Part shown: in pieces, positions 9,738-18,999 of the stretch
Numbering within the stretch: position 1 is the first letter of the stretch
How the letters are laid out: every line of letters starts with the position of its first letter
Source: an uncultured Eubacterium sp.
GTDB lineage: Bacteria; Bacillota; Clostridia; Lachnospirales; Lachnospiraceae
Direction: 5' to 3'
Assembly: GCA_910584245.1 (NCBI GenBank)
Contig: CAJTZF010000002.1
Coordinates: 124,001-188,000 of the forward strand
DNA: 64,000 nt
Notes under the pieces: model-generated
Told to the model about the DNA's origin: nothing
Databases searched by the model: none
What the model saw: the letters and a program-made list of their open reading frames with translations, nothing else
Program-made: the position numbers and the translations under genes

Positions 9738-10295
9738 ATGGATAGAGACAAAATAAAGCAGGCAGTTTCCTTATTTTTAGAAGGAATAGGTGAAGAAAAG
9801 AACAGAGAAGGACTCCGGGATACGCCCGAACGGATTGCCCACATGTGTGAGGAGCTATTTGAGGGCTACGAGAGCGATGCGTCGGCGCATCTTGAGCGGA
9901 CATTTTCCTCTGGGCAAAAAGGACTTGTTGTAGAAAAGGATATTACCTTTTTCTCTGTGTGTGAGCACCATCTCCTTCCTTTTTATGGAAAGGTACACAT
10001 CGGATATGTTCCAGATGGAAAAGTTGTTGGTATTAGCAAGCTTGCCAGAACGGTTGAAGTATTTGCGAGGCGGGCGCAGATCCAGGAACAGCTGACAAAT
10101 CAAATCGCCGATGCGATTATGGAAACGCTGTGTCCCAGGGGAGTTATCGTAATGGTGGAGGCCGAGCATATGTGTATGACGATGCGCGGCGTGAAAAAGC
10201 CCGGGACAAAAACAGCTACCGTAAGTGCGAGAGGCTGTATGGAGGAGCCGGATAGAAAGCAGGAGTTTTTTTGGCTTCTCCGCGGTGAAGTGTAA
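9738..10295 (+). CDS. folE: GTP cyclohydrolase I
   Basis: A 185-residue GTP cyclohydrolase I converting GTP to 7,8-dihydroneopterin triphosphate, the entry step to folate. Zinc and catalytic residues are visible in FSVCEHHLLPFYG and in EAEHMCMTMRGVKKPG. I place the start at ATG 9738, seven bases after GGAG, because MDRDKIKQAVSLFLEGIGE matches the family N-terminus. A frame open from 9645 would add 31 unrelated residues. It leads folP and folBK. Confidence 0.96.
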   Translation: MDRDKIKQAVSLFLEGIGEEKNREGLRDTPERIAHMCEELFEGYESDASAHLERTFSSGQKGLVVEKDITFFSVCEHHLLPFYGKVHIGYVPDGKVVGISKLARTVEVFARRAQIQEQLTNQIADAIMETLCPRGVIVMVEAEHMCMTMRGVKKPGTKTATVSARGCMEEPDRKQEFFWLLRGEV

Positions 10296-10336
10296 AGATA
10301 ACTACAAATGTAGAAGGATATACGGGAGGCAGTATC

Positions 10337-11176
10337 ATGAAAATTGGGAAAAGAGAATTTGATCTGGGCCAAAAAACGTACATTATGGGTATTTTAAATG
10401 TAACTCCTGATTCTTTTTCAGACGGAGGGCGGTTTGAAGACAGTGGCCGGGCAATGGAGCAGGTCGAAAAAATGATTTCTGAGGGCGCGGATTTGATTGA
10501 TGTGGGCGGAGAATCAACCCGGCCGGGGCATCAGCAGATTTCGGAAGAAGAAGAGATAGCGAGGGTCGTTCCAATGATCCGGTTAATTAAGGAGAGACTT
10601 GAAATTCCCGTTTCGGTCGATACCTATAAGAGCAGGGTGGCAGAAGCGGCACTGGAGGCAGGGGCAGATCTCCTAAACGATATATGGGGATTTTTGTATG
10701 ATGAGCGCATGGCGGAGATTGCTGCCCGGTATGATGTTCCCGTTTGTCTGATGCATAATCGGAATAATACAGAATACGATGATTTTGTAAATGATGTGGC
10801 GGCAGATTTAAAAAAGTGTCTTGCGGTGGCGAAAAAGTATAATATAAAACCGGAAAACATCTTACTGGATCCGGGAATCGGATTTGGAAAAACATATGAA
10901 CAGAATTTGATTTTGCTTGATCATCTTGAAACCGTATGTGAGCTCGGGTATCCGGTTCTTCTCGGGGCTTCGCGAAAGAGTGTGATCGGGCTGACGTTGG
11001 AACTTCCAGTGACGGAGAGAGAAGAGGGAACAATCGCCACTACAGTGCTCGGCGCGATGAAGGGATGCAGTTTTGTGCGTGTCCACGATGTGAGGGCAAA
11101 TGCGCGGGCATTGCAGATGACAGAGGCAGTTCGGCGGGCAGGGAGACAGTACCGGACAGAAAGGAGGAATCTTTGA
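10337..11176 (+). CDS. folP: Dihydropteroate synthase
   Basis: A 279-residue dihydropteroate synthase condensing 6-hydroxymethyl-dihydropterin pyrophosphate with p-aminobenzoate; it is the sulfonamide target. Signatures are MGILNVTPDSFSDGGRF, DLIDVGGESTRPG, DTYKSRVAEAAL, LDPGIGFGKT and GASRKS. The ATG has a GGGAGG site. Its TGA overlaps the folBK ATG by one base, indicating translational coupling. Confidence 0.96.
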   Translation: MKIGKREFDLGQKTYIMGILNVTPDSFSDGGRFEDSGRAMEQVEKMISEGADLIDVGGESTRPGHQQISEEEEIARVVPMIRLIKERLEIPVSVDTYKSRVAEAALEAGADLLNDIWGFLYDERMAEIAARYDVPVCLMHNRNNTEYDDFVNDVAADLKKCLAVAKKYNIKPENILLDPGIGFGKTYEQNLILLDHLETVCELGYPVLLGASRKSVIGLTLELPVTEREEGTIATTVLGAMKGCSFVRVHDVRANARALQMTEAVRRAGRQYRTERRNL

Positions 11177-12003
11177 TGGATAAAATAGAGATCCGGGATT
11201 TGGAGTGTTATTGCCATCACGGAGTATTAGAAGAGGAAAAGAGACTGGGGCAGAAATTTCTTGTATCTGTTGTTATGTATATTGATGCGAGAAAAGCTGG
11301 AAAAACGGATGATTTAACTTTTTCTGTCGATTATGCGGAAGTATCACATGTTGTGAATAATATGATGACGAATTTACAATATAAATTGATTGAGACGATC
11401 GCTGAGAAGATTTCCAAGGAACTATTGCTGAAATACAAGTTGCTCCATGCGGTGGAGGTGTGTATTAAGAAGCCGTGGGCGCCGATTCTTTTGCCGATCG
11501 ACACGGTGGCCCTGACGATTCGGAGGGAATGGACCCAGGTTTACGTGGGAGTGGGATCTAACATTGGAAACCGCAGAAAATATATAGATGATGCATTTGC
11601 GGGAATACGGAATGACCGTTCCTGCCGGAAAGCTTATATGTCAAAACTGATTGACACAGAGCCCTACGGACGCACGGACCAGGATAATTTTTTGAATGGG
11701 GTCATTTGTTTTGATACACTCTATAGTCCAAGTGAGTTACTTGACTTCCTGCATGATCTGGAGGCAAAGGGGCAGCGCAGCAGAGAGACGGAAATTCGAT
11801 GGGGACCGAGGACAATCGACCTCGATATTTTACTTTACGGAGATGACATTATTCAAAAAAAGGATCTTGTTATTCCCCACAGGGAAATGCATCTCCGCCG
11901 GTTTGTATTGGAGCCGTTGGAGGAGATCGCCCCCTTTAAGCAGCATCCGGTATTTCACAAGACGGTGTCCCAGCTGCTTTTAGAGCTCAAGGAGAAAGGT
12001 TGA
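11176..12003 (+). CDS. folBK: Bifunctional dihydroneopterin aldolase / HPPK (FolB-FolK)
   Basis: A 275-residue fusion. Residues 1 to about 118 are dihydroneopterin aldolase (IEIRDLECYCHHGVLEEEK; FSVDYAEV). Residues about 120-275 are 6-hydroxymethyl-dihydropterin pyrophosphokinase (VYVGVGSNIGNR; DTEPYGRTDQDNFLNGV; RWGPRTIDLDILLYGDD; IPHREMHLRRFVLEPL). It thus supplies the substrate of folP just upstream. The start is ATG 11176 within TGATG, behind AAGGAGG; a longer frame open from 11065 overlaps folP and is rejected. FolB-FolK fusions are common in Clostridia. Confidence 0.95.
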   Translation: MDKIEIRDLECYCHHGVLEEEKRLGQKFLVSVVMYIDARKAGKTDDLTFSVDYAEVSHVVNNMMTNLQYKLIETIAEKISKELLLKYKLLHAVEVCIKKPWAPILLPIDTVALTIRREWTQVYVGVGSNIGNRRKYIDDAFAGIRNDRSCRKAYMSKLIDTEPYGRTDQDNFLNGVICFDTLYSPSELLDFLHDLEAKGQRSRETEIRWGPRTIDLDILLYGDDIIQKKDLVIPHREMHLRRFVLEPLEEIAPFKQHPVFHKTVSQLLLELKEKG

Positions 12004-12008
12004 AAAAT

Positions 12009-13151
12009 ATGATAGATTTAAAAGAGTCCAGGAAAAATATTGATGAGATAGACCGGCAGATTGTTGCGCTGTTTGAACAGCGGATGAGGGAGACAAACGA
12101 GGTGGCGAAATATAAGCTTGAGACCGGAAAAGCTGTTTATGACAAAATGCGGGAGGATGAAAAGCTGGAGATTCTCGGCGGTCTTTCAAGTAACGCATTC
12201 AACCGCAGAGCCGTTATCGAATTGTTTAGCCAGATTATGTCGATTAGCAGGAAATACCAATATGGTTTTTTACCATCGTCAGACTGGCTTTCTGATTTCC
12301 AAAAGGTGGAGCGGCTGCCGGTTACAAAGACTACAAAGGTATGTTATTTCGGTATGCCGGGCTCCAACACACAACAGGCGATGGAAGATTTTTTTGGAGA
12401 GGATATTTGTGGTATAAGCTGTCCCACGTTTCAGAGTGTGATGGAAGCCGTTGAGCGGGGCGATGCCGATTACGGGGTGCTCCCGATTGAAAATTCGTCT
12501 ACGGGAGGAATTACGGCAAATTATGATCTGCTGTTGAATTATTCAAATAGTATTATAGGACAATATGTGAACCGTATTGACCATTGTCTGTTAGGGCTTC
12601 CTGGTGCCAGGACGGAGGATATAAAAAAAGTGTATTCCCATCCACAGGGATTGCTCCAGTGCCGTGTATTTCTTAAGGAGCACCCGGAAATGAACCCGGT
12701 TGAGTGTGCGGATACGGCCACAGGTGCAAAAAAAGTGGCGGCAGACGGGGATATTTCGCAGGCGGCTATTGCGGCGGAACGCGCGGCGAAGGAATATGGT
12801 CTTCAAGTGATAGAGGATGGTATTCAGCAGGAGAAAAATAATTCTACGCGATTTATTATGATCGGCAGAAATCCCGTTTATTTGGATGACAGTGACAAAC
12901 TCGCGCTGTGTATCGAGCTGCCTCATGAATGTGGTTCCCTTTACCGCATCTTATCCCATTTTCGGTTTAATGACCTGAATATGACACAGATCGAGTCGCG
13001 CCCCATCAAAGGGAAGACGTGGGAGTACCGTTTTTTTGTTGATATTGAGGGAAACCTGGAAGATCCGGCAGTTCAAAACGCTCTGCGCGGCATACGGGAA
13101 GAGGCGAAGAGTATTCGCATTTTGGGCAATTTTAAATCTTTCACAAAATAG
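12009..13151 (+). CDS. pheA: Chorismate mutase / prephenate dehydratase (P-protein)
   Basis: About 380 residues carrying out the two committed steps of phenylalanine synthesis. An AroQ-type chorismate mutase helix domain comes first (LKESRKNIDEIDRQIVALF). The prephenate dehydratase domain contains YGVLPIENSSTGGI and EKNNSTRFIMIGR. A C-terminal ACT domain (ALCIELPHECGSLYRIL, ESRPIKGKTWEYRFFVDI) gives phenylalanine feedback control. The ATG at 12009 lies nine bases after AAAGG; a TTG at 12000 is an alternative overlapping the folBK stop. Probably co-transcribed with the folate genes. Confidence 0.94.
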   Translation: MIDLKESRKNIDEIDRQIVALFEQRMRETNEVAKYKLETGKAVYDKMREDEKLEILGGLSSNAFNRRAVIELFSQIMSISRKYQYGFLPSSDWLSDFQKVERLPVTKTTKVCYFGMPGSNTQQAMEDFFGEDICGISCPTFQSVMEAVERGDADYGVLPIENSSTGGITANYDLLLNYSNSIIGQYVNRIDHCLLGLPGARTEDIKKVYSHPQGLLQCRVFLKEHPEMNPVECADTATGAKKVAADGDISQAAIAAERAAKEYGLQVIEDGIQQEKNNSTRFIMIGRNPVYLDDSDKLALCIELPHECGSLYRILSHFRFNDLNMTQIESRPIKGKTWEYRFFVDIEGNLEDPAVQNALRGIREEAKSIRILGNFKSFTK

Positions 13152-13295
13152 ACAAAAATACAACACAACTTCTTCATAAAACAATCAATATTTCCCCACA
13201 AATTGCGGTTATAGTAAGGATATACAATAAATAAACTTACATGCGCCGCTATTTGGCGCGCAGCTACAGGGAAATCAGATTGGAGGTTATAAAAT

Positions 13296-14261
13296 ATGAA
13301 GAAATTTGTGAAGTTAATCGCAGGAGCGGCCACGTTTGGCATACTGAGTGGCGCTGTGTTTCAGGGAACGAATTATTGTATCCGCTTGTATAGCGGCGCA
13401 GGACAGGAGAGTGCCGCGACGGGGGCGGATACCGTTTCAGACAATCGTCCATTGACTAAAGTTTCAGCCAGTACCGGAAATGAAATTGCAGGCGTTTCCG
13501 ATGTGGCGGAGGCGGTATTGCCATCCATCGTAGCAATCGATGTAAAAGTGATATCCGAACAGAGGGACTTTTTCGGACGGACTTTCCAAAGTGAGGGGAG
13601 CGGAAGCGGCTCGGGAATTATTTTTAAAGAGGACTCGGAAAATTTTTACATGGTAACGAATAACCACGTAGTGGACAGCAGCGTCGAGGTGCGAATCACC
13701 TTTCAGGATGGATCGACAGCCGATGCAGCGGTGACCGGTACCGATGCGAATTCTGACCTCGCTGTCGTAAAAGTGCCAAAGAGCAGTTTAAAAGAGGATA
13801 CCGTTTCCAACATAAAAGTAGCGGAGCTGGCCGACAGTACGAAGATTAAAGTCGGAGAACAGGCGATTGCGGTCGGGAATGCACTCGGCTATGGCACGAG
13901 CGTGACGGTGGGATATGTCAGTGCCAAGGACAGGGAAATCCAGACGGCAAGCCAGGGAGACGGCGGACAGCGGCAAAATCCGGCGTCATCCGGTGAGGGC
14001 GCGGGGACGATGCGGCTGATCCAGACAGATGCTGCCATTAATCCTGGAAACAGCGGCGGCGCACTGGTTAATGCAAAAGGCCAGGTGATTGGAATCAATT
14101 CATCTAAGTTTGCCTCAGAAGAAGTAGAGGGTATGGGATTTGCCATTCCGATTTCAGATGCTATACCTATTATGGAAAAATTAATCACCGGAGGCTCCAG
14201 TGGGGCATCCGGTGATGGAAATAACAATGATACAGCAGATCCATCTAATGGACTGATGTAA
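13296..14261 (+). CDS. HtrA/DegP-like serine protease lacking a PDZ domain
   Basis: A 321-residue trypsin-like protease, probably anchored by an N-terminal hydrophobic segment (residues 7-23) and facing outward. The catalytic triad is intact: His124 in TNNHVV, Asp154 in NSDLAVV and Ser253 in NPGNSGGAL. HtrA proteins normally continue into one or two PDZ domains. Here the protein stops soon after the protease domain with a Gly/Ser/Asn-rich tail (GGSSGASGDGNNNDTADPSN). TAA-TAG stops follow, and I see no PDZ-like remnant before argG. A GC-rich hairpin (GCGCC/GGCGC, about 13243-13259) lies in its leader. It probably degrades damaged surface proteins. Confidence 0.88.
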   Translation: MKKFVKLIAGAATFGILSGAVFQGTNYCIRLYSGAGQESAATGADTVSDNRPLTKVSASTGNEIAGVSDVAEAVLPSIVAIDVKVISEQRDFFGRTFQSEGSGSGSGIIFKEDSENFYMVTNNHVVDSSVEVRITFQDGSTADAAVTGTDANSDLAVVKVPKSSLKEDTVSNIKVAELADSTKIKVGEQAIAVGNALGYGTSVTVGYVSAKDREIQTASQGDGGQRQNPASSGEGAGTMRLIQTDAAINPGNSGGALVNAKGQVIGINSSKFASEEVEGMGFAIPISDAIPIMEKLITGGSSGASGDGNNNDTADPSNGLM

Positions 14262-14279
14262 TAGAGTAGTACGGAAGTA

Positions 14280-15497
14280 TTATTTTTCATTTACTTCCTG
14301 CATTTTCATAGCGCGCACCTTCGTTGACAATCCGAACAGGTTGATAAATCCTTCCGCGTCGTGATGATCGTAAAGGTCTCCCGTTGTGAAGGAAGCAATG
14401 TTTTCGTTGTACAACGAATATGGGGAGGTAGTTCCTGCTTTTATAATATTCCCTTTATAAAGTTTGAACTTAACTTCCCCGGTGACAAACTGCTGTGTGG
14501 ATTCGATAAATGCCTGAACGGCCTCACGCAGCGGACTAAACCATTTGCCCTCGTATACGATCTGGGCAAGCCTGTTTCCCATATCCATTTTCACCGCATA
14601 CGTATCCCGGTCGAGAATCAGCTCTTCTAATTGCTGATGTGCCTCATAAAGAATCGTTCCGCCCGGGGTTTCATAGACGCCGCGCGATTTCATTCCGACA
14701 ACGCGGTTTTCCACGATATCTACGATGCCGATTCCATGTTTTCCGCCAAGACGGTTTAATTCACGGATAATATCGGCGACTTTCATTTCTTTGCCATTGA
14801 CGGATTTTGGCACTCCTTTTTCAAATGTCATGGTGACATATTCCCCTTCATCCGGCGCTTTCTCCGGCGTAGTGCCGAGGACGAGAAGGTGCTCGAAATT
14901 TGGTTCGTTTGCCGGTTCCTCCAGCTCCAGTCCCTCATGGCTGATGTGCCACAGGTTGCGGTCGCGGCTATAGCTGGAATCTGCAGAAAATGGAAGGTCA
15001 ATGCCGTGGGCTTTACAATATTCGATTTCGGATTCACGCGAATCCATCGTCCATTTGTCGCTTCTCCAGGCGGCGATAATTTTCAAGTCGGGAGCCAGGG
15101 CTTTTATGCCAAGTTCAAAACGGATCTGGTCATTTCCCTTGCCGGTTGCGCCGTGGCAGATGGCGGATGCGCCTTCTTTGCGGGCAATTTCCACAAGCCG
15201 TTTTGCGATGACCGGGCGCGCCATAGAAGTACCGAGCAGGTATTTATTTTCATATACGGCATGTCCCTGTACGCAGGGGAGGATATATTCGTCACAGAAT
15301 TCGTCGATGACGTCTTCTATGTAAAGTTTCGAGGCGCCGCAAAATTTTGCTCTTTCTTCCAGGCCGTCAAGTTCTTCTTCCTGGCCGCAATCAATACATA
15401 CACAAATTACTTCATAGTCAAAGTTTTCCTTAAGCCACGGGATAATCGCTGTTGTATCCAGGCCGCCGGAGTAAGCAAGTATCACTTTTTCTTTCAT
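14280..15497 (-). CDS. argG: Argininosuccinate synthase
   Basis: A 405-residue enzyme joining citrulline and aspartate with ATP. The N-terminal P-loop LAYSGGLDTTAIIPWL, then CHGATGKGNDQIRFE and GRGVYETPGGTIL-type segments, are diagnostic. The start is at 15497 behind GGAGG; a frame open to 15557 runs through the promoter. It is divergent from argCJBD and shares an ARG-box intergenic region with it. argH and argF are not in the window. Confidence 0.96.
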   Translation of the reverse strand: MKEKVILAYSGGLDTTAIIPWLKENFDYEVICVCIDCGQEEELDGLEERAKFCGASKLYIEDVIDEFCDEYILPCVQGHAVYENKYLLGTSMARPVIAKRLVEIARKEGASAICHGATGKGNDQIRFELGIKALAPDLKIIAAWRSDKWTMDSRESEIEYCKAHGIDLPFSADSSYSRDRNLWHISHEGLELEEPANEPNFEHLLVLGTTPEKAPDEGEYVTMTFEKGVPKSVNGKEMKVADIIRELNRLGGKHGIGIVDIVENRVVGMKSRGVYETPGGTILYEAHQQLEELILDRDTYAVKMDMGNRLAQIVYEGKWFSPLREAVQAFIESTQQFVTGEVKFKLYKGNIIKAGTTSPYSLYNENIASFTTGDLYDHHDAEGFINLFGLSTKVRAMKMQEVNEK

Positions 15498-15528
15498 GTC
15501 AAACCTCCGTATAATTTTTTCTTTTATT

Positions 15529-15557
15529 AATATACACCAAAAATGAATATTATGCAA
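15529..15557 (-). promoter_or_regulatory. argG promoter overlapped by an ARG box
   Basis: Read on the minus strand, TTGCAT (15557-15552), a 17-base spacer and TATATT (15534-15529) form a good promoter. The segment AATGAATATTATGCA (15542-15556), which includes the -35, matches the ArgR/AhrC operator type. Repressor binding would therefore block RNA polymerase directly. Confidence 0.65.
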
Positions 15558-15576
15558 GAGGAAATAAAACTTTTGC

Positions 15577-15605
15577 TTGCGTTATGTTGCAGTGGGGTGT
15601 ATAAT
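15577..15605 (+). promoter_or_regulatory. Predicted argC promoter
   Basis: TTGCGT (15577-15582), 17 bases, TATAAT (15600-15605). Transcription would start near 15612 and run through the ARG boxes at 15632-15660 before argC. Confidence 0.6.
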
Positions 15606-15631
15606 AAAGCAAAAGTAGTAGTTTTATTCAA

Positions 15632-15660
15632 TTATGCATATAATATTCATTTTTTATGCA
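15632..15660 (+). promoter_or_regulatory. Tandem ARG boxes upstream of argC
   Basis: TTATGCATATAATATTCAT (15632-15650) and the overlapping ATTCATTTTTTATGCA (15645-15660) both match the ATGAATWWWWATGCA-type arginine operator in either orientation. They lie about 25 bases downstream of the predicted argC start site. This suggests hexameric ArgR bridging these and the argG-side box. Confidence 0.6.
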
Positions 15661-15681
15661 GGGAGATAAGGAGGAAATAAC

Positions 15682-16722
15682 GTGGTCAAAGCGGGTATTA
15701 TTGGCTCAACCGGGTATGCCGGACAGGAGCTTGTGAGATTATTATTACAGCATAAAGAGGCTGAAATCATATGGTATGGTTCGAAAAGCTATGTGGACCA
15801 GACGTTTAGTTCAGTGTTTGGAAATATGTTCCACATAGTAGAGGATGTGTGCCGGGGAGATGATTTACATGCGCTCTGCCGGGAAGCAGATGTCATTTTT
15901 ACAGCGACCCCGCAAGGATATCTGGCTTCTGTTCTCGATGAGGAAATTTTGGACGCTTGTAAAGTGATTGACCTGAGTGCGGATTTCCGCATAAAAGACG
16001 TCGATGTATACGAGGCGTGGTATGGGATTCCGCATGCGAGCAGACAGTTTATCCCGGAGGCTGTCTACGGCTTGTGTGAACGGAACCGCGAGGAGATCCG
16101 TGGAGCGAGGCTGGTTGCCAATCCGGGGTGTTATCCGACCTGTTCTGTGCTCTCCATTTATCCAATGGTGAAAAATAAGTATATTGACTTAAAAACACTG
16201 GTCATTGATGCAAAATCCGGCACAAGCGGTGCGGGAAGGGGGGCCAAGGTTCCCAATTTGTATTGTGAGGTTAATGAAAACATAAAGGCATATAGCGTTG
16301 CAAGCCACCGCCACACACCGGAAATTGAAGAGCAGCTCTCCTATGCGGCGGGAGAACCGGTCACTTTGAATTTCACGCCCCATCTCGTACCGATGAACCG
16401 CGGTATACTTATTACGGCATACGCAAACCTGAAACCGGGCGTGACAAAGGAGATGGTGAGGGACGCTTACATCCAGGCATATAAGGACGAGTACTTTGTG
16501 CGCGTGCTGGATGAGGGAACCTGTCCGGAGACGAGATGGGTGGAAGGAAGCAATTTCGTCGATGTATGTCCGAACGTGGACGAGCGGACGGGCAGGGTCA
16601 TTATGATGGGCGCGATGGATAATATAACAAAAGGTGCGGCAGGACAGGCAGTTCAGAATATGAATCTTATGTTTGGGTTGGAGGAGACGGAAGGTCTCCG
16701 TCTCGTTCCCGTATTTCCGTAA
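15682..16722 (+). CDS. argC: N-acetyl-gamma-glutamyl-phosphate reductase
   Basis: A 346-residue NADPH-dependent reductase, third step of arginine synthesis. The Rossmann start VKAGIIGSTGYAGQELVRLL and the active-site cysteine motif ANPGCYPT are clear; SGAGRGAK and SHRHTPEIEEQL follow. The GTG at 15682 follows AAGGAGG. It is first in argCJBD, the usual Firmicute order. Confidence 0.96.
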   Translation: MVKAGIIGSTGYAGQELVRLLLQHKEAEIIWYGSKSYVDQTFSSVFGNMFHIVEDVCRGDDLHALCREADVIFTATPQGYLASVLDEEILDACKVIDLSADFRIKDVDVYEAWYGIPHASRQFIPEAVYGLCERNREEIRGARLVANPGCYPTCSVLSIYPMVKNKYIDLKTLVIDAKSGTSGAGRGAKVPNLYCEVNENIKAYSVASHRHTPEIEEQLSYAAGEPVTLNFTPHLVPMNRGILITAYANLKPGVTKEMVRDAYIQAYKDEYFVRVLDEGTCPETRWVEGSNFVDVCPNVDERTGRVIMMGAMDNITKGAAGQAVQNMNLMFGLEETEGLRLVPVFP

Positions 16723-16786
16723 TAGATGACCCAGGTATAGATTTGTGCTTGCGCCTATGTGGGCCGCAGCAGGAATGGAGGACAGT

Positions 16787-18010
16787 ATGCAACAGATTGA
16801 TGGCGGAGTAACCGCCGCAAAAGGATTTCAGGCTGCCGGCGCAGAGGCCGGCATCAAATATAAGGACAGGAAGGATATGGCGCTTGTGTTTACCGAAGAG
16901 CTGGCAGTGGCGGCGGGGACATTTACGACGAATGTAGTGAAAGCGGCCCCTGTGCTGTGGGACCAGCAATTGATTTCGGGTGGAAAACCAGTTCACGCCG
17001 TCGTTCTCAATAGCGGAATTGCCAATGCCTGCACCGGGGAAGAAGGGGCCGCTTACAATGAGCAGATGGCGGCGGCAGTCGCAGAAGCGTGCGCTGTGAA
17101 GAAGGAAGAAGTGCTTACGGCATCGACAGGTGTGATCGGAATGCAGCTGCGGATTGAGCCAATCCAAAAGGGCGCCAGGTTATTGAAAGAGGCATTGTCC
17201 GATACGAGAGAGGCCGCCAGGGCGGCGGCGGAGGCCATCATGACGACGGATACGGTGTCCAAAGAGTGCGCCGTCGTTTTTGAGGCCGGGGGAAAACAGG
17301 TACGCATCGGCGGCATGAGCAAGGGTTCCGGTATGATCCATCCGAATATGGCGACGATGCTCAGTGTTATCACGACAGATGCCCGCATTGGCCAGGAGCT
17401 TCTTCAGAAGACGCTGCGGAGTGTCGTAGAGGATTCGTTTAATATGATTTCCGTGGACCGGGATATGTCTACGAATGATACGTGCGTCGTTTTGGCAAAT
17501 GGCAAGTCGGGAATGGATGAGATCCAGGAGGGAACAAAAGCGTATGACGATTTTAAGGAAGCCTTATTGTTCGTAGCGTGTGAGCTGGCAAAGAAAATGG
17601 CGGGGGACGGCGAGGGATGCACGAAGCTGCTGGAGGTGACGGTGAAGCATGCCGCTTCGGAAGAGGAGGCGAAGCTTCTGAGTAAATCCGTGACCACATC
17701 AAATCTCGTGAAAACAGCCATATTCGGATGTGATGCGAACTGGGGCCGTATCGCCTGTGCGCTCGGATATTCCGGGGCAGCATTTGATCCCGGCGTGATG
17801 GACATATGTTATAAGAGCGAGTACGGGGAACTGACGGTTATGCGGAACGGTGTAGACGCCGGTTATAGTGAGGAAGAGGCGTCGAATATTTTATCCGCCG
17901 AAGCAGTGACAGTCATTGTGGACATGAAACAGGGAGATGCGGAAGCGACGGCATGGGGCTGCGATTTGACGTATGACTACGTGAAAATAAACGGAGATTA
18001 CCGGTCTTAA
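16787..18010 (+). CDS. argJ: Glutamate N-acetyltransferase / amino-acid N-acetyltransferase
   Basis: A 407-residue ArgJ, which recycles the acetyl group from N-acetylornithine to glutamate and may also use acetyl-CoA. The self-cleavage site MATML, whose Thr becomes the nucleophile, lies in SGMIHPNMATMLSV. TTDTVSKECAV and FGCDANWGRIACALGYSG are family signatures. I choose ATG 16787, five bases after GGAGG; upstream in-frame ATGs at 16745 and 16775 lack a Shine-Dalgarno. Confidence 0.95.
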   Translation: MQQIDGGVTAAKGFQAAGAEAGIKYKDRKDMALVFTEELAVAAGTFTTNVVKAAPVLWDQQLISGGKPVHAVVLNSGIANACTGEEGAAYNEQMAAAVAEACAVKKEEVLTASTGVIGMQLRIEPIQKGARLLKEALSDTREAARAAAEAIMTTDTVSKECAVVFEAGGKQVRIGGMSKGSGMIHPNMATMLSVITTDARIGQELLQKTLRSVVEDSFNMISVDRDMSTNDTCVVLANGKSGMDEIQEGTKAYDDFKEALLFVACELAKKMAGDGEGCTKLLEVTVKHAASEEEAKLLSKSVTTSNLVKTAIFGCDANWGRIACALGYSGAAFDPGVMDICYKSEYGELTVMRNGVDAGYSEEEASNILSAEAVTVIVDMKQGDAEATAWGCDLTYDYVKINGDYRS

Positions 18011-18040
18011 TAAAAGATGATATGGAAAGGATTTAGCGAG

Positions 18041-18946
18041 ATGGATAAGAACATGAATGACGTTCTCATGAAAGCGGAAACGTTGATTGAGGCATTACCG
18101 TATATAAGGGATTTCAGCGAAAAGAGAGTGATCGTAAAATACGGGGGAAGCGCAATGCTGGACGAAAAGCTTCAGCAGAGTGTAATAAAGGATGTAGCAC
18201 TTTTGAAACTTGTCGGTATGAAACCGATTATCGTGCACGGCGGCGGGAAGGAGATCAGCAAGTGGGTGCGGCTGATGGGAAAGGAGCCGGAATTTGCCGA
18301 GGGATTCCGCGTGACGGATGACGACACGATGGAAGTGGCGGAAATGGTTTTAAATAAAGTTAATAAACATCTCGTCCAGATGATGGAAAAGCTGGGTGTG
18401 CGCGCGGCGGGAATTAGCGGAAAGGACGGCGGCACGATTATCTGCGATAAAAAGCTGGTAAATGGAAGGGATATCGGGTACGTAGGCGATGTGAGAGAGG
18501 TGAACCCGGAATTGATCGACACATTGCTGGAGAACGATTTTGTACCTATCATTGCACCGATCGGACTCGGTGACGATTATAAGTCTTATAACATCAATGC
18601 CGATGATGCGGCGTGTGCGATTGCCAAATCAATGCGGGCGGAGAAGCTTGTGTTCATGACGGATATCGAGGGCGTGTGCCGGGACGCAAAGGATCCCTCT
18701 ACACTTTTGTCGGTGCTGACGTTGGAAGAGGCAAACCGGATGATCGAGGAGGGGTTTGTCGGCGGGGGAATGCTTCCCAAGCTTAGAAACTGTATTGATG
18801 CCGTAGAGGGCGGTGTGGGACGCGTACATATACTGGACGGCCGGCTAGAACACTGTCTGCTTCTGGAATTTTATACGAAAAAGGGAATTGGAACTGCATT
18901 TATTGGCAACGAGAGCAGCCTGTACAAATATGAGACAGAATTATAG
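18041..18946 (+). CDS. argB: Acetylglutamate kinase
   Basis: A 301-residue kinase phosphorylating N-acetylglutamate. Motifs are VIVKYGGSAMLDEKL, IVHGGGKEIS, EFAEGFRVTDD, and MTDIEGVCRD with GGMLPKL near the C-terminus. The length and N-terminal helix are consistent with the arginine-inhibited hexameric type, though I cannot prove feedback control. ATG 18041 follows GGAAAGG by ten bases; an upstream frame from 18017 is less likely. Confidence 0.95.
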   Translation: MDKNMNDVLMKAETLIEALPYIRDFSEKRVIVKYGGSAMLDEKLQQSVIKDVALLKLVGMKPIIVHGGGKEISKWVRLMGKEPEFAEGFRVTDDDTMEVAEMVLNKVNKHLVQMMEKLGVRAAGISGKDGGTIICDKKLVNGRDIGYVGDVREVNPELIDTLLENDFVPIIAPIGLGDDYKSYNINADDAACAIAKSMRAEKLVFMTDIEGVCRDAKDPSTLLSVLTLEEANRMIEEGFVGGGMLPKLRNCIDAVEGGVGRVHILDGRLEHCLLLEFYTKKGIGTAFIGNESSLYKYETEL

Positions 18947-18999
18947 AAATGTCACAGGCATTGATTATGCGCAAAAACAGCGCAGAAATGAGGGAAATT

